Shown piece after piece: positions 27,103 to 35,072 of a DNA stretch of 64,000 nucleotides. The translations under genes and the position numbers were made by a program. This DNA comes from JAGNKE01 sp965230245 (GTDB taxonomy: Bacteria > Pseudomonadota > Alphaproteobacteria > Micavibrionales > Micavibrionaceae), in the NCBI GenBank assembly GCA_965230245.1, contig OZ246000.1, forward strand, positions 1,488,001 to 1,552,000, read 5' to 3'. A model generated the notes under the pieces. The model was not told the origin of the DNA. It made no database searches and worked only from the letters and a program-made list of their open reading frames with translations. Position 1 is the first letter of the stretch. Each line of letters begins with the position of its first letter.

Positions 27103-30060
27103 ATGCCTAATACGTATAATATACCTTTTGCGCAGGTTCTTCAGACCTCGCAGTTTATTGACCAAATTATTTCCAGTTGGACGCCCCAGCAAATCGAGCA
27201 ATGGGCTCTTAACAACCCGGCAAGTGTGGAGCTTGTTGTTAATGATTACGGGTATTGTTTGATTACACACCCGGAATTTTCACAAGCATCTCCGCAGGAC
27301 CAGCAGGCGGCGTTTGATGTGTTCCGTTCCCATTTTGAAAATCTGGGCACTTTTGTGGATCCGTCAACTGTTACCACAATTCTTGTGGATCTGTCCTTTA
27401 TGGGCATCGTTGAGGGCATTGATGCCGTGACGGATAATATCAGTGATGATCAAGAACTGTTTATTTCTCCGTTTGATTGGGCAACCATTCTTCAGAATGT
27501 TGTTGATGCACCGTTTTTCAACCCGTCCGTCACACAACAAGAAGCAAATGATGTTCTTCGCGGTATTTTAGAAAATCTTTCCAGCAACCAGTTTGCGGAC
27601 ATTGCGCAGATTGTGGATGCGGGTCAGCTTGGCTTGATCATGGAGAATGCCGGCTTTAACGGTAACATTGATGCGATTGATGCGATTGTTGACAATCTGA
27701 GTGACGATGCGGAGCTGTTTATCGCACCGTTCACATGGAGCAACATTCTGCAGCTGGTTGTGGATGCGCCGTTCTTCGATCCGTCTGTGACACAGGCGCA
27801 GGCGAATGATTTGCTGCGTGATATCATGGAGCAGCTGGCGGACAATCAGTTTGCGGACATTGCGCAGATTGTGGATGCGGGTCAGCTTGGCTTGATCATG
27901 GAGAATGCCGGCTTTAACGGTAACATCGATGCGATTGATGCGATTGTTGACAATCTGAGTGACGATGCGGAGCTGTTTATCGCACCGTTCACATGGAGCA
28001 ACATTCTGCAGCTGGTTGTGGATGCGCCGTTCTTCGATCCGACTGTGACACAGGCCGAGGCGAATGACTTGCTGCGTGATATTATGGAGCAGCTGGCGGA
28101 CAACCAGTTTGCGGACATTGCGCAGATTGTGGATGCGGGTCAGCTTGGCTTGATCATGGAGAATGCCGGCTTTAACGGTAACATCGATGCGATTGATGCG
28201 ATTGTTGACAATCTGAGTGACGATGCGGAGCTGTTTATCGCACCGTTCACATGGAGCAACATTCTGCAGCTGGTTGTGGATGCGCCGTTCTTCGATCCGT
28301 CTGTGACACAGGCCGAGGCGAATGATTTGCTGCGTGATATCATGGAGCAGCTGGCGGACAACCAGTTTGCGGACATTGCGCAGATTGTGGATGCGGGTCA
28401 GCTTGGCTTGATCATGGAGAATGCCGGCTTTAACGGTAACATCGATGCGATTGATGCGATTGTTGACAATCTGAGTGACGATGCGGAGCTGTTTATCGCA
28501 CCGTTCACATGGAGCAACATTCTGCAGCTGGTTGTGGATGCGCCGTTCTTCGATCCGTCTGTGACACAGGCGCAGGCGAATGATTTGCTGCGTGATATCA
28601 TGGAGCAGCTGGCGGACAACCAGTTTGCGGACATTGCGCAGATTGTGGATGCGGGTCAGCTTGGCTTGATCATGGAGAATGCCGGCTTTAACGGTAACAT
28701 TGATGCGATTGATGCGATTGTTGACAATCTGAGTGACGATGCGGAGCTGTTTATCGCACCGTTCACATGGAGCAACATTCTGCAGCTGGTTGTGGATGCG
28801 CCGTTCTTCGATCCGACTGTGACACAGGCGCAGGCGAATGACTTGCTGCGTGATATCATGGAGCAGCTGGCGGACAACCAGTTTGCGGACATTGCGCAGA
28901 TTGTGGATGCGGGTCAGCTTGGCTTGATCATGGAGAATGCCGGCTTTAACGGTAACATTGATGCGATTGATGCGATTGTTGACAATCTGAGTGACGATGC
29001 GGAGCTGTTTATCGCACCGTTCACATGGAGCAACATTCTGCAGCTGGTTGTGGATGCGCCGTTCTTCGATCCGTCTGTGACACAGGCCGAGGCGAATGAT
29101 TTGCTGCGTGATATCATGGAGCAGCTGGCGGACAACCAGTTTGCGGACATTGCGCAGATTGTGGATGCGGGTCAGCTTGGCTTGATCATGGAGAATGCCG
29201 GCTTTAACGGTAACATCGATGCGATTGATGCGATTGTTGACAATCTGAGTGACGATGCGGAGCTGTTTATCGCACCGTTCACATGGAGCAACATTCTGCA
29301 GCTGGTTGTGGATGCGCCGTTCTTCGATCCGTCTGTGACACAGGCCGAGGCGAATGATTTGCTGCGTGATATCATGGAGCAGCTGGCGGACAACCAGTTT
29401 GCGGACATTGCGCAGATTGTGGATGCGGGTCAGCTTGATGCTGTCGTTCAGAACAGCGCTCTTAACGATAACTTCGAAGCTGTTGATGCCGTTCTGGATA
29501 ACCTTAGTGATCAGGCTCTTGCCTCTATCGATACGGTTGCTCTTCAGGCTGCCGGCGTTGATATTGGTACCAATGGTGCTGAAACACTCTGGGATAGTGC
29601 CGGTAACTTTGAGGCTCTCTACGGTCTTGGTGGCAATGATTTTGTCATTGGCGGCAATGGAGATACGGCCCTTTATGGTGGAGACGGTGTCGACTATGTC
29701 TATGATTTCGGAGGTTCCGATAATGATGTGATCTCCGGCGGAGACGGATCCGACTTCCTGTATGGAGCCGGCGGTGCCGACAGTTTTGTCTTCTATGAAG
29801 GTGAAACAGGCGTTGATACCATTTGGGTCTTTAACTCGGCCGAGGGTGATCGTTTGAACGTCAATGATTATCTTGACCAGTATGATGCGACCCAACATGC
29901 CATTGAAGATTTTGTCATATTAACAGAGGCGAATGGCAATACCACGGTTTCCATCGATGCAGACGGACAGGGATCCGGCGGTACTCAGGACATTGCAGTT
30001 CTGAACGGTGTGACCGGCCTCGATGTCGATGACGTGATTGACACGACGGGTCTGGTGTAA
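27103..30060 (+). CDS. Long-repeat RTX-like secreted protein
   Basis: 985 residues. Residues 1-173 are a unique helical region ending in one divergent repeat. Residues 174-775 are seven almost identical 86-residue repeats (GQLGLIMENAGFNGNIDAID, then AIVDNLSDDAELFIAPFTWS, NILQLVVDAPFFDP, and a helical end). A partial repeat follows, then RTX-like nonapeptides (GGNDFVIGGNGDTALYGGDG, GGDGSDFLYGAGGADSFVF) and a C-terminal target domain (VDTIWVFNSAEGDRLNVNDY to DVIDTTGLV) typical of type I secretion. There is no N-terminal signal peptide, which fits that route. AGGAG lies about 9 bases before the ATG. No transporter lies in the island; the secretion genes at 46-50 kb could serve. The repeat resembles no family I know. 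Confidence 0.85.
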   Translation: MPNTYNIPFAQVLQTSQFIDQIISSWTPQQIEQWALNNPASVELVVNDYGYCLITHPEFSQASPQDQQAAFDVFRSHFENLGTFVDPSTVTTILVDLSFMGIVEGIDAVTDNISDDQELFISPFDWATILQNVVDAPFFNPSVTQQEANDVLRGILENLSSNQFADIAQIVDAGQLGLIMENAGFNGNIDAIDAIVDNLSDDAELFIAPFTWSNILQLVVDAPFFDPSVTQAQANDLLRDIMEQLADNQFADIAQIVDAGQLGLIMENAGFNGNIDAIDAIVDNLSDDAELFIAPFTWSNILQLVVDAPFFDPTVTQAEANDLLRDIMEQLADNQFADIAQIVDAGQLGLIMENAGFNGNIDAIDAIVDNLSDDAELFIAPFTWSNILQLVVDAPFFDPSVTQAEANDLLRDIMEQLADNQFADIAQIVDAGQLGLIMENAGFNGNIDAIDAIVDNLSDDAELFIAPFTWSNILQLVVDAPFFDPSVTQAQANDLLRDIMEQLADNQFADIAQIVDAGQLGLIMENAGFNGNIDAIDAIVDNLSDDAELFIAPFTWSNILQLVVDAPFFDPTVTQAQANDLLRDIMEQLADNQFADIAQIVDAGQLGLIMENAGFNGNIDAIDAIVDNLSDDAELFIAPFTWSNILQLVVDAPFFDPSVTQAEANDLLRDIMEQLADNQFADIAQIVDAGQLGLIMENAGFNGNIDAIDAIVDNLSDDAELFIAPFTWSNILQLVVDAPFFDPSVTQAEANDLLRDIMEQLADNQFADIAQIVDAGQLDAVVQNSALNDNFEAVDAVLDNLSDQALASIDTVALQAAGVDIGTNGAETLWDSAGNFEALYGLGGNDFVIGGNGDTALYGGDGVDYVYDFGGSDNDVISGGDGSDFLYGAGGADSFVFYEGETGVDTIWVFNSAEGDRLNVNDYLDQYDATQHAIEDFVILTEANGNTTVSIDADGQGSGGTQDIAVLNGVTGLDVDDVIDTTGLV
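27622..29427 (+). repeat. Seven tandem 258-bp coding repeats
   Basis: Seven units of 258 bp, in frame, differing by only a few bases (GTCTGTGAC versus GACTGTGAC, CAGGCGCAG versus CAGGCCGAG, and silent changes). Such high identity indicates recent expansion or ongoing gene conversion. Copy number may be unreliable in a short-read assembly. Confidence 0.95.
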
Positions 30061-30093
30061 GGCCGTCTGTTCATCAGTTGGATAAAGACAACG

Positions 30094-30125
30094 CGCGATC
30101 CCATGATACTGTGGGGTCGCGTTTT
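30094..30125 (+). terminator. Intrinsic terminator after the long-repeat gene
   Basis: The stem CGCGATCCCA / TGGGGTCGCG (one G-T pair) with an 8-base loop is followed by TTTT. It lies 34 bp after the stop codon. Confidence 0.75.
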
Positions 30126-30436
30126 CTTGTAATCCGGTGCACAAAAAAACCTAGCGTTTTCAAAAAGCTTTTAAACTTCAATATCAAGGCCGCTCTATGG
30201 ATACAATATCTGTCTGGTGCCATTAAAGTTTGCTAATCCAATCGTCTGTCGCGACCCGTAAAGTCTCGCTGAAAAAAATACTCCATAATTGATGTTTTAA
30301 TCCCTTGGAATCAGACTCATCAAAATGGTACAGAAATGGCACACTTGGACTCTGAAAATGGAGTTTTTCATGCGTTGCGAATTATTGCGGGTATTTGATG
30401 GGAGGTGTACCAAAAATGTGCGAATTTTCACGAGAT
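30126..30436. other. Non-coding right end of the island
   Basis: About 310 bp between the terminator and the attachment repeat. It contains the inverted copy of the putative arm sites (30326-30345). An open frame at 30325-30546 runs through the tRNA and is not a gene. Confidence 0.6.
30326..30345 (-). promoter_or_regulatory. Possible integrase arm-type sites, right end
   Basis: TGGCACACT (30337-30345) is the reverse complement of the left-end word AGTGTGCCA. A degenerate copy, TGGTACA, lies 11 bp before it (30326), giving the same 11-bp period as at the left end but in opposite orientation. Confidence 0.4.
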
Positions 30437-30494
30437 TCTTCGGAAACTGGCAGGGGCGACAGGACTTGAACCTGCGACCTACGGTTTTGGAGAC
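30437..30494 (-). repeat. Right attachment-site repeat inside tRNA-Trp
   Basis: 58 bp identical to 18293-18350. It covers nucleotides 30-76 of the tRNA plus 11 bp beyond the 3' end. The intact tRNA is kept on this side. Confidence 0.9.
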
Positions 30495-30523
30495 CGTCGC
30501 TCTACCAACTGAGCTACACCCCT
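30448..30523 (-). tRNA. tRNA-Trp (CCA)
   Basis: 76 nt on the minus strand. Acceptor AGGGGTG pairs with CGCCCCT, the D arm contains AGCTCAGTTGGTAGAGC, the anticodon loop reads CTCCAAA with anticodon CCA, the T arm contains GGTTCAAGTCC, and the 3' CCA is encoded. In many bacteria this gene lies just upstream of secE; here it is 25 kb away and hosts the island. Confidence 0.97.
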
Positions 30524-30583
30524 ATGACGTCCAAGGACAGAGTTGATGTCTTACTTATTAATAGCAGAAATCACAAGTCTTTT

Positions 30584-31531
30584 CTAATGAGATTGTAATT
30601 CTTCAATCTTTTGCAGTCTGAACCCCTTGCCATCATCACGCCAAATCAGATACTCGACTTTGCCAATAATGTTCTCAATAGGTACAAATCCCGTCATATT
30701 TTCTATGCGACTATCCATGGAATTATCACGATTATTACCCATCACGAAGACATGCCCGTCCGGAACTGCAAATGTTTTGGTATTATCTAGTGGCCCCTCA
30801 TCAGTCTCCTCTATAACATCAATGGTGACACCATCCGGATATATTTCCTTATAGAGGGTAAGATCTGATTGGTTTGGTAAGGCCGGATAATCAGAAATTC
30901 TCTTTCGCGCTATCAGTTCCTCGTTCAGATAAACGCGCCCGTCTTTCATTTGTATTGTTTCACCCGCTACAGCAATTACAGTATGCACAAAGGCAACGTT
31001 AGGTCTCGAAGTTGTATTGAAAACAATAACATCACCCCTTTGTACAGGTCCACTGGCTCCGTAAGAGAGTTTGTTCGCAATGATAGTATCGTTCATACGA
31101 AGTATCGGTTCGCTGGATTGACTGGGTGTATAATACGGTTCGAAAATGATGAGTCTTACCAGAACAGCAATAGCAAAGAGCGGAAAGAAAGTCAGAGAAA
31201 GCAGAGCAATAAATATACTACTTAGGCGCTCGAAAAGTTTGGGAGGGTCGTTTTGTACATATTGTTTTGCGGTCTTAAAGCAATGAATAGCCCCGACAAT
31301 ACTAAAAAGGATACTGAGGCAATCCAAAGAGAGCGCGAATATTTCATAGAGTTGCTCATCTTCTACAAAATAATATGCTGTGAACCCAAGCACGATGAGC
31401 ATTAGCCATACAATCAAGTAGATCAGAGCTTGCCGACCGTGACCAAGATACAAGAATACAAGCATGGGCGTAAAAAAGACGGAAAGAAAGGCTGCCAAAA
31501 GCGGGTGTCTGTTTTTATAAGCTTGTATCAT
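30584..31531 (-). CDS. lepB: Signal peptidase I homologue with Ser-His in place of Ser-Lys
   Basis: 315 residues. An N-terminal membrane region of four helices (to about residue 130) is followed by the S26 peptidase domain. The Ser box is present (TPSQSSEPILRMND, Ser139 in the nucleophile position), as are RGDVIVFNTT near 165-174 and the terminal box GNNRDNSMDSR. The box that normally holds the general-base Lys (KRVIGLPGD) reads HTVIAVAGE here, so His183 replaces Lys. ER and archaeal signal peptidases use Ser-His, but bacterial ones almost always use Ser-Lys. The enzyme may be active with a Ser-His pair, specialised, or inactive. It lies next to tRNA-Trp. Confidence 0.8.
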   Translation of the reverse strand: MIQAYKNRHPLLAAFLSVFFTPMLVFLYLGHGRQALIYLIVWLMLIVLGFTAYYFVEDEQLYEIFALSLDCLSILFSIVGAIHCFKTAKQYVQNDPPKLFERLSSIFIALLSLTFFPLFAIAVLVRLIIFEPYYTPSQSSEPILRMNDTIIANKLSYGASGPVQRGDVIVFNTTSRPNVAFVHTVIAVAGETIQMKDGRVYLNEELIARKRISDYPALPNQSDLTLYKEIYPDGVTIDVIEETDEGPLDNTKTFAVPDGHVFVMGNNRDNSMDSRIENMTGFVPIENIIGKVEYLIWRDDGKGFRLQKIEELQSH

Positions 31532-31637
31532 TTCTGCTCTGCCACTTTTTATCTGACAGTATGATAGTTAAAAGACAGAGACTTTCTATTGATTTTTTCT
31601 GCCAAAAGCCTATAAAACAAGATCACAAACACCTGAC

Positions 31638-31711
31638 GCGGGTGTAGTTCAATGGTAGAACACTAGCCTTCCAAGCTAGATATGCCGGTTCGATCCCGGT
31701 CACCCGCTCCA
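31638..31711 (+). tRNA. tRNA-Gly (TCC)
   Basis: 74 nt: acceptor GCGGGTG/CACCCGC, D arm with AGTTCAATGGTAGAAC, anticodon loop CTTCCAA giving TCC, T arm with GGTTCGATCCC, and encoded CCA. It stands alone between lepB and the metallo-hydrolase gene. Confidence 0.97.
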
Positions 31712-31832
31712 TTTACCTCTCCCGACTTCCTCACATTTTTGTAATGTTCTGACGCCTTGTACTCACCGCACATGCGCCTATAATCCGTAATGAACAACAC
31801 AAATTTTGACCCGGTAAAGGAGCCGCTATCCT

Positions 31833-32792
31833 ATGTCTCTGACCAAAACCCTGAAAACCCTTTCTTTAGGTGCTGTTGCGCTGGGTCTGATGACTGTCTC
31901 TGGCCCCTCGATTGCGGGCGAACATCACGACCATGACCACAGCAAAAACAGTGGCCACCACGCCAAAACGGGTGTAGAGGTAAAAGCGACAAAACTGACC
32001 GAAAACCTCTATGTCCTGCAGGGCAAGGGCGGGAACGTAGCGCTGCTCTTCGGTGAAGATGGTACATTTCTGATTGATGCCGACTATGCCGACGTCACTC
32101 CGTCTATTATCATCGAGGTTGAAAAAATCACGGGTAAAAAAGATATTGAATTTTTGGTCAACACACATTGGCATAACGACCACACGGGCGGTAATGAGAT
32201 AATGGGCAAGCACAACACCCTGATTATTGCACATCACAATGTACGCAAACGCCTGACAGAGTCTATAGAGTTGAAAGTTTTCGATAAAATCACGCAGCCT
32301 CAGCCCAAGGAAGCTTTACCCGTCATAACATACGCCACTGAAACGGCATTCCATATCAACAACGAAACGATCCGTGTGTTCCATGTCGAAAACGCCCACA
32401 CTGATGGCGACTCCGTAATTGAATTCACCGAATCCAATGTCATCCATGCCGGCGACACATACTTTAACGGCTTTTATCCCTTCATTGATACGGCCACAGG
32501 CGGCGGCATAGAGGGCATGATCGGCGCGGTAGACGAAATCCTTGAACTGGCCGATGACAAAACGGTTATTATCCCCGGCCATGGCCCTGTCTCGAACAAG
32601 GCAGAGCTTCAAGCCTACCGCGATATGCTTGTAAACGTACGCGATAAGGTGAAGCCGATGGTCGAAGCTGGCAAGTCTCTTGAGCAGATTAAGGCCGCAC
32701 ATCCCCTAGCCGAATTCAATGCCGAATGGGGCGACGGGTTCTTGCCGCCTGAAAAGTGGCTCAGAATTGTCGTAGAATCCCTGAAGTCCTAG
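31833..32792 (+). CDS. Exported metallo-beta-lactamase-fold hydrolase
   Basis: 319 residues. A signal peptide ends near residue 28 (SIAGEHH); a His-rich stretch (HHDHDHSKNSGHH) follows and may bind metal. The MBL zinc ligands are visible: HWHNDH near 111-116, His in ENAHTDGD near 190, Asp in HAGDTYF near 207, and His in IPGHGPV near 250. The C-terminal helix includes a GFLPPEKW motif. This is a periplasmic zinc hydrolase of the glyoxalase II/lactamase superfamily; the substrate is unknown. KGAGCC-like GGAGCC precedes the ATG. Confidence 0.88.
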   Translation: MSLTKTLKTLSLGAVALGLMTVSGPSIAGEHHDHDHSKNSGHHAKTGVEVKATKLTENLYVLQGKGGNVALLFGEDGTFLIDADYADVTPSIIIEVEKITGKKDIEFLVNTHWHNDHTGGNEIMGKHNTLIIAHHNVRKRLTESIELKVFDKITQPQPKEALPVITYATETAFHINNETIRVFHVENAHTDGDSVIEFTESNVIHAGDTYFNGFYPFIDTATGGGIEGMIGAVDEILELADDKTVIIPGHGPVSNKAELQAYRDMLVNVRDKVKPMVEAGKSLEQIKAAHPLAEFNAEWGDGFLPPEKWLRIVVESLKS

Positions 32793-32836
32793 TGTTTTAA
32801 GGCTTGCACGAATGGTGCCCATTGTTTAAAAACCCA

Positions 32837-32865
32837 TTGACATTATGCCTGCGGTTTTCTACACC
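32837..32865 (+). promoter_or_regulatory. Probable promoter of tuf
   Basis: TTGACA (32837-32842) and TACACC (32860-32865) are separated by 17 bp, about 80 bp before the tuf start. The -35 box is perfect; the -10 box is weak. Confidence 0.45.
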
Positions 32866-32947
32866 ACTGTATGGTTTGTACTGCAGGCAGCAGGGTAAAT
32901 AAAAAACGATTTGAAAGTAATTATTTAGACGCGAGGAGCATTAAAGT

Positions 32948-34126
32948 ATGTCTAAGGAGAAGTTTGAGCGGACGAAGCCGCATTGTAACATAGGGACGAT
33001 TGGTCACGTTGACCATGGTAAGACGACGCTGACGGCGGCGATTGCGGGTCAGTTTGGGGCCGGCGAGAGCGTGGATGCGATTGACAAGGCGCCTGAAGAG
33101 AAAGCGCGCGGAATTACGATTTCGACGGCGCACGTTGAATATGAGACGGACAACCGTCACTACGCGCACGTTGACTGTCCTGGTCACGCGGACTACGTGA
33201 AGAACATGATCACGGGTGCGGCGCAGATGGACGGTGCGATTCTGGTTGTGAACGCGGCGGACGGCCCGATGCCTCAGACACGTGAACACATTCTTCTGGC
33301 GCGCCAGGTTGGTGTTCCTGCGATTGTTGTGTTCCTGAACAAGGTTGATCAGGTTGACGACGAAGAGCTTTTGGAACTGGTTGAGATGGAGGTGCGTGAG
33401 CTTCTGTCCTCTTACGAATTCCCCGGCGACGACATTCCGATCATCAAGGGCTCTGCTCTGGCGGCTGTTGAAGGTCGTGATGAGGAGATTGGCAAGAACG
33501 CGATTGCGGCTCTGATGGCGGCTGTTGATGAATACATCCCGCAGCCTGACCGTCCGAAGGACAAGCCGTTCCTGATGCCTGTGGAAGACATCTTCTCGAT
33601 TTCCGGTCGCGGGACTGTTGCGACAGGCCGTGTCGAGCAGGGGATTGTCAATGTCGGTGACGAGATCGAGATTGTCGGTATTCGTGACACACAGAAAACG
33701 ACTGTGACGGGTGTTGAGATGTTCCGTAAGCTTTTGGACTCCGGAGAAGCCGGTGACAACGTCGGTATTCTGCTTCGCGGAACGAAGCGTGATGATATTG
33801 AGCGTGGTCAGGTTCTGTGTAAGCCGGGATCGATTACCCCGCACAAGAAGTTCACGGCCGAGGCGTATATTCTGAGCAAGGATGAAGGCGGTCGTCACAC
33901 CCCGTTCTTCACGAAGTACCGCCCGCAGTTCTACTTCCGTACGACGGACGTGACCGGAGAGGTGACATTGCCGGGCGGCACGGAGATGGTGATGCCGGGT
34001 GATAACGTGAATGGTATCGAGGTTGAGCTGATCACCCCGATTGCGATGAACGAAGGTCTGCGCTTTGCGATCCGCGAAGGCGGCCGCACAGTCGGCGCAG
34101 GCGTCGTCTCCAAAATCATCGAGTGA
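32948..34126 (+). CDS. tuf: Translation elongation factor Tu
   Basis: 392 residues. GTPase motifs are GHVDHGKTT (about 19-27), DCPGHADY (about 80-87) and NKVD (about 135-138); domains 2 and 3 are complete and end in [12 protein letters not shown] strong GGAG precedes the ATG. The EF-Tu delivers aminoacyl-tRNA to the ribosome. A perfect terminator follows, so here tuf is transcribed alone and not with secE or rps genes. Confidence 0.98.
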   Translation: MSKEKFERTKPHCNIGTIGHVDHGKTTLTAAIAGQFGAGESVDAIDKAPEEKARGITISTAHVEYETDNRHYAHVDCPGHADYVKNMITGAAQMDGAILVVNAADGPMPQTREHILLARQVGVPAIVVFLNKVDQVDDEELLELVEMEVRELLSSYEFPGDDIPIIKGSALAAVEGRDEEIGKNAIAALMAAVDEYIPQPDRPKDKPFLMPVEDIFSISGRGTVATGRVEQGIVNVGDEIEIVGIRDTQKTTVTGVEMFRKLLDSGEAGDNVGILLRGTKRDDIERGQVLCKPGSITPHKKFTAEAYILSKDEGGRHTPFFTKYRPQFYFRTTDVTGEVTLPGGTEMVMPGDNVNGIEVELITPIAMNEGLRFAIREGGRTVGAGVVSKIIE

Positions 34127-34160
34127 TAGAACTTTAACGTTAAATCACTGATAAAGTTTC

Positions 34161-34194
34161 ATAAGCCCCGAAGACCACGGGGCTTATTTTTTTT
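34161..34194 (+). terminator. Intrinsic terminator of tuf
   Basis: A 10-bp perfect stem ATAAGCCCCG / CGGGGCTTAT with a 7-base loop, followed by eight T. Confidence 0.93.
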
Positions 34195-34251
34195 CATGAA
34201 CCCGAATTTAGATGTTACAATAGATCAGTTTTAATAATAGAGACAGGCACG

Positions 34252-35049
34252 ATGAGTTTCAAAAAGAGCATTGTATTTGCAGCAGCACTCATGATTGGCA
34301 TGGGAACAGCTTATCAAAGTGGGCTCGCGCAAGGCGTTATGGATAACGGAAGACCACAGCTTAAAAAGAGCGCAAAATACAACGACAGAAACTACAAATT
34401 CGACGAAAAAGCTTGTGAAGTATATAAAAAATACGTTGAGAGGATGTATCGTACAGAGCAAATCGCAATTAATTATTTCACAGCTTTAAGAAACACATAC
34501 GCCAGATGTGAATTTTATGATCCGTTCGCCGAAAAAACAATCGGTGCACTTCTTGAACTCGTTGAAAAAACCAGATCAACCGATGCTGAGACTGTAATTA
34601 CAGCCTTGAATGACTACAAACAAACTATAAGAAGACATACAGCAAATTTAACCGTCATCAACTTTGCCATCGATTTTGCAAAGGAAGATCCGAGACTCGG
34701 CAATCTTCGTTTACTCGAATTTATACGCGAAGGCATAATCACAAACTTGGGCGCATCGGGAGATAACGGGCGATTTCCAAATTCTGCCTTTGATGTAATT
34801 ACTTTAGGAGAAGAAGATTACCTGCTGTCACTTCAAAAAGGGGAGATTGTAAATCAGGAAATGGGCGTTCTTTCAGGTGACAGATATTACAACGTCTATG
34901 ACTTTCAAACGGACATGGGCGCGCGGGAATTTACCATTTTCGTAGACGTAACAGTGCCGATAAAAGCCATCCAAAGTGCAAATCAAGAGGAAGAAGAAAG
35001 CTTGGACGCACTAGCGGGCCCGCGGGGCACTGTCCAGGGCTTCAAATAA
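34252..35049 (+). CDS. Secreted protein of unknown family
   Basis: 265 residues with a clear signal peptide (cleavage near residue 26, GLAQG). The mature part is helical with two Cys (FDEKACEVYKKYVERMYRTE and NTYARCEFYD) that may form a disulfide, then a C-terminal beta-rich region (DRYYNVYDFQTDMGAREFTI). No family is recognised. It is convergent with the secretion-linked operon at 35073-39715 (24 bp between stops), so it may or may not belong to that system. Confidence 0.7.
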   Translation: MSFKKSIVFAAALMIGMGTAYQSGLAQGVMDNGRPQLKKSAKYNDRNYKFDEKACEVYKKYVERMYRTEQIAINYFTALRNTYARCEFYDPFAEKTIGALLELVEKTRSTDAETVITALNDYKQTIRRHTANLTVINFAIDFAKEDPRLGNLRLLEFIREGIITNLGASGDNGRFPNSAFDVITLGEEDYLLSLQKGEIVNQEMGVLSGDRYYNVYDFQTDMGAREFTIFVDVTVPIKAIQSANQEEEESLDALAGPRGTVQGFK

Positions 35050-35072
35050 AAAGCTTTGGTTTAAATCGATTT

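Larger units (their letters stand above)
18351..30436. mobile_element. Integrase-less genomic island at tRNA-Trp
   Basis: About 12 kb bounded by a 58-bp direct repeat derived from tRNA-Trp. The contents are typical accessory genes: LuxR/LuxI quorum sensing, a PhyH oxygenase, decayed RHS-type cassettes, a two-component pair and a long-repeat RTX protein. Paired arm-like repeats lie near both ends. There is no integrase, excisionase or transfer gene, so the element is probably fixed or depends on functions elsewhere. Confidence 0.75.

Noticed and set aside
27622..29427. CRISPR-like regular repeats
   Set aside because: The period is 258 bp with no unique spacers and the units are in-frame coding repeats.
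27568..29898. Antisense open frame of 776 codons opposite the long-repeat RTX gene
   Set aside because: It is open only because the 258-bp repeat lacks stops in that frame and is multiplied seven times; the sense frame has a start, ribosome binding site, RTX end and terminator.
30325..30546. Open frame across the tRNA-Trp gene
   Set aside because: It overlaps the functional tRNA on the opposite strand and shares its reading with the fragment at 18.3 kb.
32921..33898. 325-codon antisense frame in tuf
   Set aside because: It is a shadow of the strongly conserved EF-Tu frame, caused by its codon bias.
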